Below are positions 1 through 6,865 of a DNA stretch of 6,942 nucleotides, in pieces (position 1 is the stretch's first letter; each line of letters begins with the position of its first letter). Source of the DNA: Desulfobacterales bacterium C00003106 (GTDB taxonomy: Bacteria > Desulfobacterota > Desulfobacteria > Desulfobacterales > C00003106). The notes beneath the pieces are model-generated. The model was not told the origin of the DNA. It saw only the letters and a list, made by a program, of their open reading frames with translations, and ran no database searches. The stretch lies in assembly GCA_001751015.1 (NCBI GenBank), contig MAXM01000342.1:7534-14475 (forward strand), written 5' to 3'. The translations under genes and the position numbers were made by a program.

Positions 1-702
1 TTCCACCTCAGCCCTTGCCCGGGGCCATGCGGCCCCGACCTTGTCACGCGATGCCTTATATTCCTGCTCTGTGGCGGATGAGTCAGGGATCTTAATATCA
101 GGCAGTATCTTCAGGTACGGCCTTGCCCCCCTGATCGCAAAAAGAGAAAAAAAGGCTTCTATGTTTACCTTGTTTGCAGCGTAATTGAGAAAGAGGTGTG
201 ACTTGTTGTAGAACCGTTTCCGCCAGAAGTCCTCGACCGATTCCCTTTTCAGGTCTTCCTGATCGCATATCAGCTCGGCGTCAAACAAGGCCCCGCTTTC
301 AAAGGCGTTCTCATGAAGCATCCTCCTGCAAAACCCGTGTATCGTGAAAATCGCGGCTTCATCAAAATCACGGATAGCGTCTTTGAGCAGTTCCTCCGCA
401 CCCGGCTGACCCTTTTGTTTTTCCACAAGGGCGTCTATGAACTCGTCTTTGCCGGTCGTGCCTTGCGAAAACCCCTCAATCACATCCCGGAGTCTGACGC
501 GGATCCTTTCTTTTAGTTCCGCTGTGGCGGCCTCGGTAAAGGTAACCACAAGTATCTTATCAACAGGGAGCTTTTTTTCAAGGACAAGCCTTACAAAGAG
601 CCCGCAGATCGCGTAGGTCTTTCCTGTGCCCGCGCTTGCTTCGATCAGGTTTGTCCCCTCAAGGGGGCAGTTCAAAAGATCAAATTGTCTGATTTCCTCC
701 AC
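1..702 (-). CDS. recB: RecB, helicase/nuclease subunit of exonuclease V (N-terminal 234 residues; gene runs off the window)
   Basis: RecB is the 3'-5' SF1A helicase and nuclease subunit of RecBCD, which unwinds and resects double-strand DNA ends in the cytoplasm for recombination. The fragment begins VEEIRQFDLLNCPLEGTNLI and carries helicase motif I at residues 22-29 (ASAGTGKT, lysine 28). Motif Ia follows at about 52-63 (VVTFTEAATAEL), and the RecB signature FTIHGFCRRML lies at 119-129, followed by ENAFESGALF as in enterobacterial RecB. The rest of the helicase and the C-terminal nuclease lie beyond the left edge. The GTG at 702-700 was chosen because it directly follows the recC stop in the same frame, so no earlier start is possible. 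A GGA-rich stretch about 11 bases upstream, inside the recC end, could be the ribosome binding site. Family identity is very secure. The exact start is slightly less so. Confidence 0.96.
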   Translation of the reverse strand, partial: MEEIRQFDLLNCPLEGTNLIEASAGTGKTYAICGLFVRLVLEKKLPVDKILVVTFTEAATAELKERIRVRLRDVIEGFSQGTTGKDEFIDALVEKQKGQPGAEELLKDAIRDFDEAAIFTIHGFCRRMLHENAFESGALFDAELICDQEDLKRESVEDFWRKRFYNKSHLFLNYAANKVNIEAFFSLFAIRGARPYLKILPDIKIPDSSATEQEYKASRDKVGAAWPRARAEVE

Positions 703-3700
703 TTAAGAGATCTTCCTTTCGTGCTCAAGAAGCGGGCCAAAGACCTCTTCGGCAAGGTGCTGGAATTCGAGATCAAGGGGATCTGTGTTTGCAAAACACA
801 ACTCGTAGTACGCATTATCGCTTTCGCTGTGTCCACGTTCTTTAATCCATATATTGCGCGCGGTTCCTACGGCATCTGCAGGCGTCTTATTTTTCTTAAA
901 AACTGATTCGGCATAGCCAAGGCAGGATTCGGGAAAAAAATGGACCGGTCTTGACAACCCCTGCCAATAGATTTCAAGAAGCGTCCCAAGGACATCTTTT
1001 CCCTTTTCAACAGGGAGATACTCGCAGGCCTCCCACACGGACTTTTTCGCTCCCATAATCAGGCTTTCTCGTGGATAACCTCCGGCGCTCAGGCTGTTTA
1101 GCGCGAGATGATCTATCCATATTCTGATGCGGTCTTTTGATTTTATGCTTGCGCACCGGTATCTGATCAACCGGTCGGGATAGATGTCATCGATCCTGCC
1201 GGTCAACCTGAAGCCTGATACGTCAAGATCAATTTGAAGGGGTTCAAGGGGCGTCCCTTTTATACGGGCCTCCGTGTTTTTGACAAACCCTTCAACATCT
1301 CTTGTCAGCCTCTGATATGTGCATTCCCCCACAGCGCCGTGCGGAAGTTCACCCGAGGCCTTTTTCACAGCCATATATTCCGCAAGGTCGCGTCCCTTGA
1401 GCCTTGCTTCTGCCAGAAACTCGTTGAACATGTATTCATCCAGCCCTTTTACGTCAAAGGGCTCCTTTTCCTCAATAATCGAATCGGCTTCTTTAAGATA
1501 TATTCCGAGACGTCTGTTGAGCAGAAACTCGGCGGGATTGCGGAAAAACGCGCACAGATTGGCAAGACTGACCTCCTTAAATTCCTGGTCCGGCTCAGAG
1601 ATCCCTTCCGGGATAAAGGAGGTGGCCTTGCTGCGGGGCCCCACAACGCACCGGGCAGCGCGGCAGTTCTCCTCAGAGTAACTGAAAAGCCTGCTCTCTT
1701 TTGAGAAATATTCAGGGCTGAACGCCTGGAGGCGGTGTCTGACAAGAATCCGGTCCAAGACCTTTTCTTCTTTGTCGGCGGGAAGCTGAAAGCCGCTGTC
1801 GATGTAGTCGCAAAGTTCGCTTACGAGCACGGATGGGGGGATTGTGCTGTTGTCACGGATGCTCTGGCCGACATAGCTTATATAGAGCCTTTTTCTCGCG
1901 GAGAGCAAGGTCTCCAGAAAGAGATAACGGTCATCATTCCGGCGGGACCGGTCCCCTGGTTTCGGATCCTTTGCTATCAAATCAAAACTCAGGGGCCGGG
2001 ACTGTCTTGGATAGGCATCCATGTTCATCCCAAGCAGGCAGATGACCTTAAACGGAATGCTCCGCATGGGGAGCATGGCGCAGAATGTAATTCCCCCGGC
2101 AATGAAGCCGAATCCAAACCCCTGGTTTTCAAAGCATTCTTTCATGTAATGCTTGATCACATCGATGCCGACCTCTTCGGCGAAACCGGAGTGATCCCTG
2201 ATCTCAGACAGGTCGTTGAGCGTCTTTCGGACAGACTGGATCTCCTTTTCCGTATCTTCATCCGGCGCAAAAAATCTGCCAAGGATGTCGGCAAGGATCT
2301 GCGACCATCTGTCTATGGTATATCTTCCACGCAGGGATCTGGCAGAGGCAAAGATCTGGTCCGTAAATTCAAGGAACCTCCCGAGCGTCAGGGCGTCGCT
2401 TCCTTCAACATGGTCGTACGGGAGGATGCCGGCAAACATCTTTTCATCCCCTCCGGGCATGGCATACCCCAAGAGGAGCCTTTCGAGTCCGGCCTTCCAT
2501 GTGTTTTCAGCAAAATCAGGGAGCCCGATACGCCCCCGGCTCTTGCCGTCGATGCCCCATCTTATGCGCGTCTCTTTTACCCATGCACCGACAAGTTCAA
2601 GGTCGGGCTCGGAAATGCCGAATTTCCGCCGCACTCCCTGCGATTCCAGGACCCCAAGGACCTCGGATGCCCCGAATCTTCCGCCTGCAAGATCGCAGAT
2701 CGCCATGAAGGTATCCACAATCCGGCTCTGCCTTCTGATGCTCTGGTCCGCAACGGCAAAAGGTATCTTCCTCGGATCGCCGGGCACAAGGTCAAAGACC
2801 GCCTGAACATAAGGGGCGCAGGTCTCGATATCCGGCGTCATTACCAGGATATCCGCCGGTTTAAGGTCAGGCTCTTTTTCAAACATATCGCAGAGCGCAT
2901 CCTGGAGCGCTTCGATTTCCCGCATCGGACTGTGACAGGAATGTATCTGAATTGACGTGTCGTTTTCATCCAATATCTTCTTTTCAAACGAGATATCCGC
3001 TCTGTCCCTAAGGTTCAGGATATCTGATTGTATGCACGAAAGAAGATCGTCCGCGCCAGTGTCCCGGAAATCGTCTGTCTCCGTGGACTCAAACCCGCAG
3101 ATCAGATCAAAAAAATCCCTTCCAAGTCTCCCCATGGATGCAAGAAGGCTGTTTCCCTTTTCAAGGTAAAGCTCTTCCCGCACAGGACCACTCGCCCCTT
3201 TTTTTGCGGTCCTGGCCTTGATCTCCGGGTTTGAGAGGATATCGCCCCAGTACAAAGCGCACGGATTCATAAGAAAGAGATTTACCTCGCAATAACGCGA
3301 TATTGCAGCAATAACCTCCATGTGAAAACCGGGCAGAGCTGATATCCCGAAGATCGAAATCCGTTCGGGCATGTCATCTTTCCACGCAGAAGGCGTCTTG
3401 ACGGCCTGCACAAAGTCCTTCCCGAGCGCGGCGCGATGGGCTATTTTCTCCCCTTTTGCGAGTTCCCTCCACAGGACTGCCTGCCAGTGGTCTTCGGCCC
3501 CCTTTTCCCATTTGAGGACCATATCCGGACGAAAAAGGAGGTATTGATCAAAGGTATCAGCGATCCGTTCCGCAAGCTGCAAAGACTTGAGCCCGTGCGT
3601 TGTGTCGCCGAGATATGTCCTGAGGCTCTCAAAGCCCGGCTTTCGGACAAACTCCGGCAGCAGCCCCATAATCCTCCATGTCATTATCTTCGGGGTAAAC

Positions 3701-3957
3701 CGGGAATCATCGCCGAGGTCCGGCCAGACCTTCTTGAATATCTCGTACACAAAGGCATTGGGGAGCGGAAACCGGCAATTTGCGCATATCCCGTGCCGCC
3801 GGGCAAGCGAAAGCGACACCCACCGCTTCATCCCGTTGCTCTGGACAACGATGATTTCCTTGTCAAGCGGTGATGCAAGAGGTCTCCTGACACTGTCCGC
3901 AAGTTTTTCGACCAGGATTTCCAGCCGGTTGCTGGTATATAAATTGAGGGTCTTCAT
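703..3957 (-). CDS. recC: RecC, Chi-recognition subunit of exonuclease V
   Basis: RecC is the scaffold and Chi-reading subunit of RecBCD. It has inactive helicase-like domains and an inactive nuclease-like C-terminal domain, splits the duplex and scans the 3' strand. The 1084 residues are close to the E. coli length of about 1120. Family blocks visible in order are IVVQSNGMKRW (36-46), FPLPNAFVYEIF (63-74), ISIFGISALPGFHMEV (200-215), NPCALYWGDI (231-240), SCHSPMREIEALQD (340-353), MRSIPFKVICLLGMN (631-645), PKPGDRSRRNDDRYLFLE (665-682) and YISYVGQSIRDNS (692-704). The C-terminal part has FFRNPAEFLLNRRLGIY (804-820), GRIDDIYPDRLIRYR (920-934) and IRIWIDHLALNS (944-955). No helicase Walker A motif is seen, as expected for RecC. 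The ATG at 3957 gives the normal family N-terminus (MKTLNLYTSNRLEILVEKLA), but no strong Shine-Dalgarno precedes it. The gene starts 24 bp after the HEPN remnant and abuts recB, with which it is surely co-transcribed. Confidence 0.97.
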   Translation of the reverse strand: MKTLNLYTSNRLEILVEKLADSVRRPLASPLDKEIIVVQSNGMKRWVSLSLARRHGICANCRFPLPNAFVYEIFKKVWPDLGDDSRFTPKIMTWRIMGLLPEFVRKPGFESLRTYLGDTTHGLKSLQLAERIADTFDQYLLFRPDMVLKWEKGAEDHWQAVLWRELAKGEKIAHRAALGKDFVQAVKTPSAWKDDMPERISIFGISALPGFHMEVIAAISRYCEVNLFLMNPCALYWGDILSNPEIKARTAKKGASGPVREELYLEKGNSLLASMGRLGRDFFDLICGFESTETDDFRDTGADDLLSCIQSDILNLRDRADISFEKKILDENDTSIQIHSCHSPMREIEALQDALCDMFEKEPDLKPADILVMTPDIETCAPYVQAVFDLVPGDPRKIPFAVADQSIRRQSRIVDTFMAICDLAGGRFGASEVLGVLESQGVRRKFGISEPDLELVGAWVKETRIRWGIDGKSRGRIGLPDFAENTWKAGLERLLLGYAMPGGDEKMFAGILPYDHVEGSDALTLGRFLEFTDQIFASARSLRGRYTIDRWSQILADILGRFFAPDEDTEKEIQSVRKTLNDLSEIRDHSGFAEEVGIDVIKHYMKECFENQGFGFGFIAGGITFCAMLPMRSIPFKVICLLGMNMDAYPRQSRPLSFDLIAKDPKPGDRSRRNDDRYLFLETLLSARKRLYISYVGQSIRDNSTIPPSVLVSELCDYIDSGFQLPADKEEKVLDRILVRHRLQAFSPEYFSKESRLFSYSEENCRAARCVVGPRSKATSFIPEGISEPDQEFKEVSLANLCAFFRNPAEFLLNRRLGIYLKEADSIIEEKEPFDVKGLDEYMFNEFLAEARLKGRDLAEYMAVKKASGELPHGAVGECTYQRLTRDVEGFVKNTEARIKGTPLEPLQIDLDVSGFRLTGRIDDIYPDRLIRYRCASIKSKDRIRIWIDHLALNSLSAGGYPRESLIMGAKKSVWEACEYLPVEKGKDVLGTLLEIYWQGLSRPVHFFPESCLGYAESVFKKNKTPADAVGTARNIWIKERGHSESDNAYYELCFANTDPLDLEFQHLAEEVFGPLLEHERKIS

Positions 3958-3981
3958 GGCTGGGTCTTCGAAAAGCTGATA

Positions 3982-4246
3982 TTATTGTTTTTTTCCATTG
4001 ATCTCACGTTCTATGATATTCCTGATATGTTCAACAAATGATTGAGATCGAGAAATCCATGGTACTACTTGATGTTCTTGAAAATCTATAAAATCAATAT
4101 AATCGCTTTCTTGACGTCTTTCAAAAAGATCATTGTAAATTCTTGCCAACTCCTTTGAAACAATTCCAGTCTTGACATAATTCTTGTTAAAAAAGCTGCG
4201 AACACCTGTATGCTTGGAAGATGCCAGCCTTATTCCTATCTTTCAC
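3982..4246 (-). pseudogene. HEPN-domain protein (toxin partner of an MNT/HEPN pair), internally deleted and frameshifted
   Basis: The frame from 4242 to 3982 encodes 86 residues whose core reads SSKHTGVRSFFNKNYVKTGI then SKELARIYNDLFERRQESDY. This is the characteristic second half of the roughly 125-130 residue HEPN proteins of the PF05168 type that are encoded beside minimal nucleotidyltransferases. This frame has no credible start: it opens directly after the MNT stop and lacks ATG or GTG. A GTG at 4246-4244 does overlap the MNT stop in a GTGA arrangement, with GAAGG 9 bases upstream (4256-4260), as expected for the native HEPN start. It reads VKDRNKAGIFQAYRC and stops after 19 codons. The simplest reading is a deletion of roughly 45-55 codons, removing the first helices and the usual RAYYAxF-like block and leaving the 3' half out of frame. 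HEPN proteins are generally RNases, and this one should be inactive. A sequencing error alone cannot explain it, because the missing coding sequence is absent from all frames here. Confidence 0.82.
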
Positions 4247-4557
4247 AATGCTATGCCTTCACGAGCAATATTTTCAAAAATTGGCGTTGATGTATAAGGA
4301 TGACTATTCCATTTCTTACGATTTCTTATGATTGATGAAATTACCTCGCCCAAATCCCATTCAATCTCATACAACACGTGCCTGATTCTATCGATTCTAT
4401 TGTCATCGATAGGACCATCAACAAGAATTAGGAAATCCCAGTCAGACTCTGGTCCTGAATCCCTCCGGGATTGAGAACCGTATAAAATAATTTGCGCATC
4501 AGGCTCAATCTCATGGACAGCGTTCTTTACAGACCTCAACAAATCTTCTCTCACCAT
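4243..4557 (-). CDS. Minimal nucleotidyltransferase (MNT), antitoxin-type partner of HEPN
   Basis: This 104-residue protein belongs to the polymerase-beta-like minimal nucleotidyltransferases (NTP_transf_2 / MntA-like). The catalytic signature GSX10DXD is intact: LYGSQSRRDSGPESDWDFLI, with G27-S28 and metal-binding aspartates D39 and D41. E71 is a possible third carboxylate in the following strand. In characterised MntA-HepT pairs the MNT protein transfers AMP groups to the HEPN toxin and so neutralises it, and the same role is inferred here. The C-terminal WNSHPYTSTPIFENIAREGI resembles the usual end of such proteins, so this partner looks full length. The ATG at 4557 is preceded by AAGGAG four bases away. 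Its stop overlaps the GTG of the HEPN remnant, the normal layout of a co-translated pair. The gene is visibly more AT-rich than recC and lnt, suggesting lateral acquisition. With the toxin disrupted it is effectively orphaned. The family call is secure, but the biological role is inferred. Confidence 0.88.
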   Translation of the reverse strand: MVREDLLRSVKNAVHEIEPDAQIILYGSQSRRDSGPESDWDFLILVDGPIDDNRIDRIRHVLYEIEWDLGEVISSIIRNRKKWNSHPYTSTPIFENIAREGIAL

Positions 4558-4561
4558 GTTA

Positions 4562-4567
4562 CTCCTT
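4562..4567 (-). promoter_or_regulatory. Shine-Dalgarno of the MNT gene
   Basis: The minus strand reads AAGGAG followed by TAAC and then the ATG at 4557. It is the strongest ribosome binding site seen before any gene in this window and fixes the MNT start. It lies only 10 bp downstream (in minus-strand sense) of the 25-bp-armed hairpin element, so transcripts entering from lnt would carry that stem just upstream of this site. Confidence 0.7.
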
Positions 4568-4577
4568 CAATTGATCA

Positions 4578-4646
4578 GGGAACGAGGACGAAATAACTTC
4601 CCAAATCTATGCGCCTAATTGGGGAAGTTATTCCGTCCCCGTTCCC
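4578..4646. repeat. 69-bp long-armed inverted repeat (hairpin element), REP-like
   Basis: Two 25-base arms (4578-4602 and 4622-4646) are inverted copies differing at two positions (A4585 opposite C4639, A4591 opposite C4633), around a 19-base loop. The core shared by the arms, in right-arm sense, is GGGAAGTTATTCCGTCC. In plus-strand RNA the two differences would be A-C mismatches. In minus-strand RNA they become G-U wobble pairs, so the stem is unbroken in the direction the local genes are transcribed. No T-tract follows in the minus direction (TGATCAATTG), so it is not a classical terminator for the phosphatase gene. A short T-run (GGTTTTTC) follows on the plus side, where no gene reads in. 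It resembles palindromic intergenic elements of the kind mobilised by Y1/RAYT-type transposases. That comparison is from memory and is inference. Confidence 0.8.
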
Positions 4647-4772
4647 AGGTTTTTCTCACAAACAAAAACACAACAAGATACTTTTCTGTAGGAGGTATGG
4701 CAACTGTATGCAGCAAGACATACCAGGAAAATATACTGCCAGGAACTATTTTTCAAGAACTCAGGGTCTTCA

Positions 4773-5255
4773 TCAAGTCCTTTTCAAGTGATGCACCAGT
4801 CCCCTGACTGCGTCTTCAAGGTCAAGGTAACAGAACCTGTATGATTCGTACCGGAGGCCATAGGGGTCGGCAACCAATCTTGGACTGGAACCGGCATCTG
4901 CAAAGCAGCGCGCCAGGAATATCCTGCTTTTTGCTCCGGGATAGTCGGCAATCAGGTCGTGTCTGTGTGATGGTTCCATGACCAGCACAAGGTCTGACTG
5001 ATCAATGATATCTGATGAAACCGGACGGGCACGGTGTTTTGAAAGATCCACACCGTTTTCGGCCGCCACCCTGCGGGCAAGTGAAGAAGCGGGATTTCCG
5101 GGAAGGGCGCATACCCCGGCAGAGGCCGCGCTGATTTGCTCCAGCCGGGCATCATACAGGAGTTTTTTCAGTATCCCTTCCGCCATAGGACTGCGGCAGA
5201 TGTTTCCCGTGCAGACAAACAGAATGTTGGTATATTTTCTTGAAACAGGCATCAT
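4773..5255 (-). CDS. Low-molecular-weight protein tyrosine phosphatase
   Basis: This 160-residue cytoplasmic phosphatase removes phosphate from protein tyrosine (or, in some relatives, arginine) through a cysteinyl-phosphate intermediate. The P-loop C(X)5RS is present near the N-terminus as FVCTGNICRSPMAEGIL, with nucleophile C15 and R21. The general-acid loop is DPYG, with D130 and Y132. Between them are ASAGV (about 43-47) and SKHRARPVSSDIIDQSDLVL (72-91), typical of the family. The length matches the usual 150-160 residues. Bacterial relatives include Wzb/Etp (paired with BY-kinases in capsule control), YwlE and PtpB, and the sequence does not settle which applies. No tyrosine kinase or polysaccharide gene is visible, so the substrate is unknown. 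The start ATG at 5255 overlaps the lnt stop as ATGA, indicating translational coupling, and a second ATG follows at once (5252). The open frame continues upstream to 5552 inside lnt, but that part is a shadow of lnt. Confidence 0.93.
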   Translation of the reverse strand: MMPVSRKYTNILFVCTGNICRSPMAEGILKKLLYDARLEQISAASAGVCALPGNPASSLARRVAAENGVDLSKHRARPVSSDIIDQSDLVLVMEPSHRHDLIADYPGAKSRIFLARCFADAGSSPRLVADPYGLRYESYRFCYLDLEDAVRGLVHHLKRT

Positions 5256-6796
5256 AGCGCTTTTGGTTCCAGGGGCTTTTTTCGCCATATTCCGCACAAG
5301 GTCACGAACACGCAAAGCATGGGAAAAATATAGCCGAATCTTGAGTAAAATGTCCTTTGATACATCAGGGGAATTTGGGCTGAGAGTGTAGCTGCCTGAA
5401 ACAAGGGCGTTTGATGCGTGATCCTTCCTGCAGGATCGATAAAGGCGCTTATTCCCGTATTGGCCGCTCGGGCAATGGCCACACGGTTTTCCACGGCCCG
5501 GAAAACCGCCATTGACAGGTGCTGATAGGGCGCGCTTGACCTGCCGAACCATGCGTCATTGGTAATGGTGACAAACAGCGTTGCGCCGTTTTCCGCCAGT
5601 TTTCTGGCAAGCTCCGGGAATATGACCTCAAAGCAGATCAGCACTCCTATGCGCGTGTCATCCCATTGCAGGATATGTCCCTTTTCTCCTGATGAAAAAT
5701 TCCCCACTGCCTCGACTATCTTTCCTATGAACGGGAACCAGTCACCCAGCGGGACATACTCTCCGAACGGCACCAGGCGAACCTTGTCGTATTTCCCTAC
5801 TATCTTCCCGCCTGGCGCTATCAGATAGGCGCTGTTCCGATAAGAGGGCCTGTCGTTTTCCCAGACGTATGAGGGGCTCCCCGTAAGAAGGCAACCGTTC
5901 ATTGCTTTGATGTTTTCCATCACCATTGTCGTAAGGGGTTCTTCATGCAAGAAATAGAAAGGGAGCGCTGTTTCCGGCCATATAGTCAGGTCCGTGTCAG
6001 GAGATTGCGCCGAATGTGTAAGTTCAATATACTGTCTTATGGTCTGTTTCTGGAATGCCGGATCCCATTTGACCCCCTGGTCAATATTTCCCTGTATGAG
6101 CGTAACGTTCTTGTGTGTCTCTGTCTCGGCGATCCTGTCAATTTTCTTCACGCGCCAGGTCCCATATCCCAAGAAAGCCGCGACTATGATAATCAGAACA
6201 ACAGGCTGACGCCACTTGATTTTTCTTTCTTTTCTGTATTGATTTGCAAAAGAGAATATTGAAGCGTTAACCGCGATGATCAGGGCGGAAAGCCCATACA
6301 CCCCGAACAGGTCAGCGCCCTGGCAAAGGGTAATCTGCTGAAACTGGGAATACCCGAGGTTTTCCCATGGAAAGCCGCACGGGGAAAAGGCGCCTGTCCA
6401 TTCGAGGGCCGGGAGCAGTATTGGGGCGCTGACAGCGTAGCCGATCGACCTTTCCCTGAATCTGTTGGCAAGAAAAGCCATCAAGGCAGTATAAAGGCTG
6501 AGATAGCCGGAAAGCAACAACATGAGTCCTATTGACAGAACCAGCGGAAGGCGGCCGTATGTGTGACAGACACCGGCAATCCAGTAGATAAGTGTGACGT
6601 AGTGGCTCAATCCGGCGACAAACCCGATCCAAAAAGCCCTTCCGGGTTTCGCCCCCTGTATCGCCGCAAAAAACGGGATAAACGCAATCCATGCAAGATA
6701 GGACCATCCGATCTTCGGAAAGGAGGCAGTGAGAAGAAGACCTGAAAGGACTGCAAGAAGATACCTGTGATATTTCTGAATCGGCTTGTAGATCAT
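5252..6796 (-). CDS. lnt: Apolipoprotein N-acyltransferase
   Basis: Lnt is the inner-membrane enzyme that adds the third acyl chain, from phospholipid, to the N-terminal cysteine of apolipoproteins, completing lipoprotein maturation before Lol sorting. The N-terminal ~200 residues hold several hydrophobic segments (for example YLLAVLSGLLLTASF near 12-26 and PLVLSIGLMLLLSGYLSLY near 84-102) and the family block LEWTGAFSPCGFPWENLGYS (131-150). The periplasmic nitrilase-like domain has the expected Glu-Lys-Cys triad: E275 in IWPETALPF, K338 in YDKVRLVPFGEYVP and C388 in GVLICFEVIFPEL. NDAWFGRSSAPYQH and RAANTGISAFIDPAGR follow, and a last hydrophobic segment (about 487-505) returns to the membrane. 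The length is about 514 residues, as usual. I chose the ATG at 6796. A TTG at 6805 would add three residues, and neither has an obvious Shine-Dalgarno. The downstream phosphatase gene overlaps it by 4 bp. Confidence 0.96.
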   Translation of the reverse strand: MIYKPIQKYHRYLLAVLSGLLLTASFPKIGWSYLAWIAFIPFFAAIQGAKPGRAFWIGFVAGLSHYVTLIYWIAGVCHTYGRLPLVLSIGLMLLLSGYLSLYTALMAFLANRFRERSIGYAVSAPILLPALEWTGAFSPCGFPWENLGYSQFQQITLCQGADLFGVYGLSALIIAVNASIFSFANQYRKERKIKWRQPVVLIIIVAAFLGYGTWRVKKIDRIAETETHKNVTLIQGNIDQGVKWDPAFQKQTIRQYIELTHSAQSPDTDLTIWPETALPFYFLHEEPLTTMVMENIKAMNGCLLTGSPSYVWENDRPSYRNSAYLIAPGGKIVGKYDKVRLVPFGEYVPLGDWFPFIGKIVEAVGNFSSGEKGHILQWDDTRIGVLICFEVIFPELARKLAENGATLFVTITNDAWFGRSSAPYQHLSMAVFRAVENRVAIARAANTGISAFIDPAGRITHQTPLFQAATLSAQIPLMYQRTFYSRFGYIFPMLCVFVTLCGIWRKKPLEPKAL

Positions 6797-6834
6797 TTGC
6801 GGCAACGGTTCATCTTTTTGAGAGATTAGAAGTT

Positions 6835-6865
6835 ACTATAGACCTTCAGATAATTAATTGCACAA
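6835..6865 (-). promoter_or_regulatory. Possible sigma-70-type promoter for lnt
   Basis: On the minus strand TATAGT (6840-6835) is a good -10 match. Upstream are TTGTGC (6865-6860, 19-bp spacing, too long) or TGCAAT (6862-6857, 16-bp spacing) as weak -35 candidates. Both lie inside the outer arm of the 87-bp palindrome. A start near 6828 would leave a leader of about 30 bases before lnt. The -10 element is reasonable, but the -35 is poor, so this is only a candidate. Confidence 0.3.

Noticed and set aside
313..516. Plus-strand 67-codon open frame
   Set aside because: It is antisense to the conserved recB helicase domain and has no family features.
1735..2955. 406-codon plus-strand open frame antisense to recC
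   Set aside because: It lies wholly inside the secure recC gene, has no recognisable domain and reads as a low-complexity mirror of recC codons. Long antisense frames are expected from codon bias.
3982..4557. MNT-HEPN fusion through UGA readthrough or selenocysteine
   Set aside because: The HEPN remnant is in frame with MNT across the TGA, but the HEPN half is still missing its N-terminal helices. The GTGA overlap with its own Shine-Dalgarno explains the layout better, and no SECIS-like context was identified.
4578..4654. Rho-independent terminator reading of the hairpin plus T-run
   Set aside because: The T-run lies on the plus-strand side, but no plus-strand gene reads into it. In the minus direction the stem is followed by TGATCAATTG, with no U-tract.
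4694..4724. Small inverted repeat GGTATG/CATACC in the phosphatase-MNT gap
   Set aside because: The arms are only 6 bp with a 19-base loop and there is no supporting context, so this is within chance expectation.
4619..4807. Plus-strand 62-codon open frame with an AGGAGG before an internal ATG (4697)
   Set aside because: AGGAGG is only one base from that ATG. The frame overlaps the hairpin arm and the phosphatase 3' end, and the peptide resembles nothing I know.
5256..5552. N-terminal extension of the phosphatase frame (up to 99 extra residues)
   Set aside because: The region is the 3' part of lnt in another frame. The phosphatase family starts a few residues before the P-loop, which fits the ATG at 5255.
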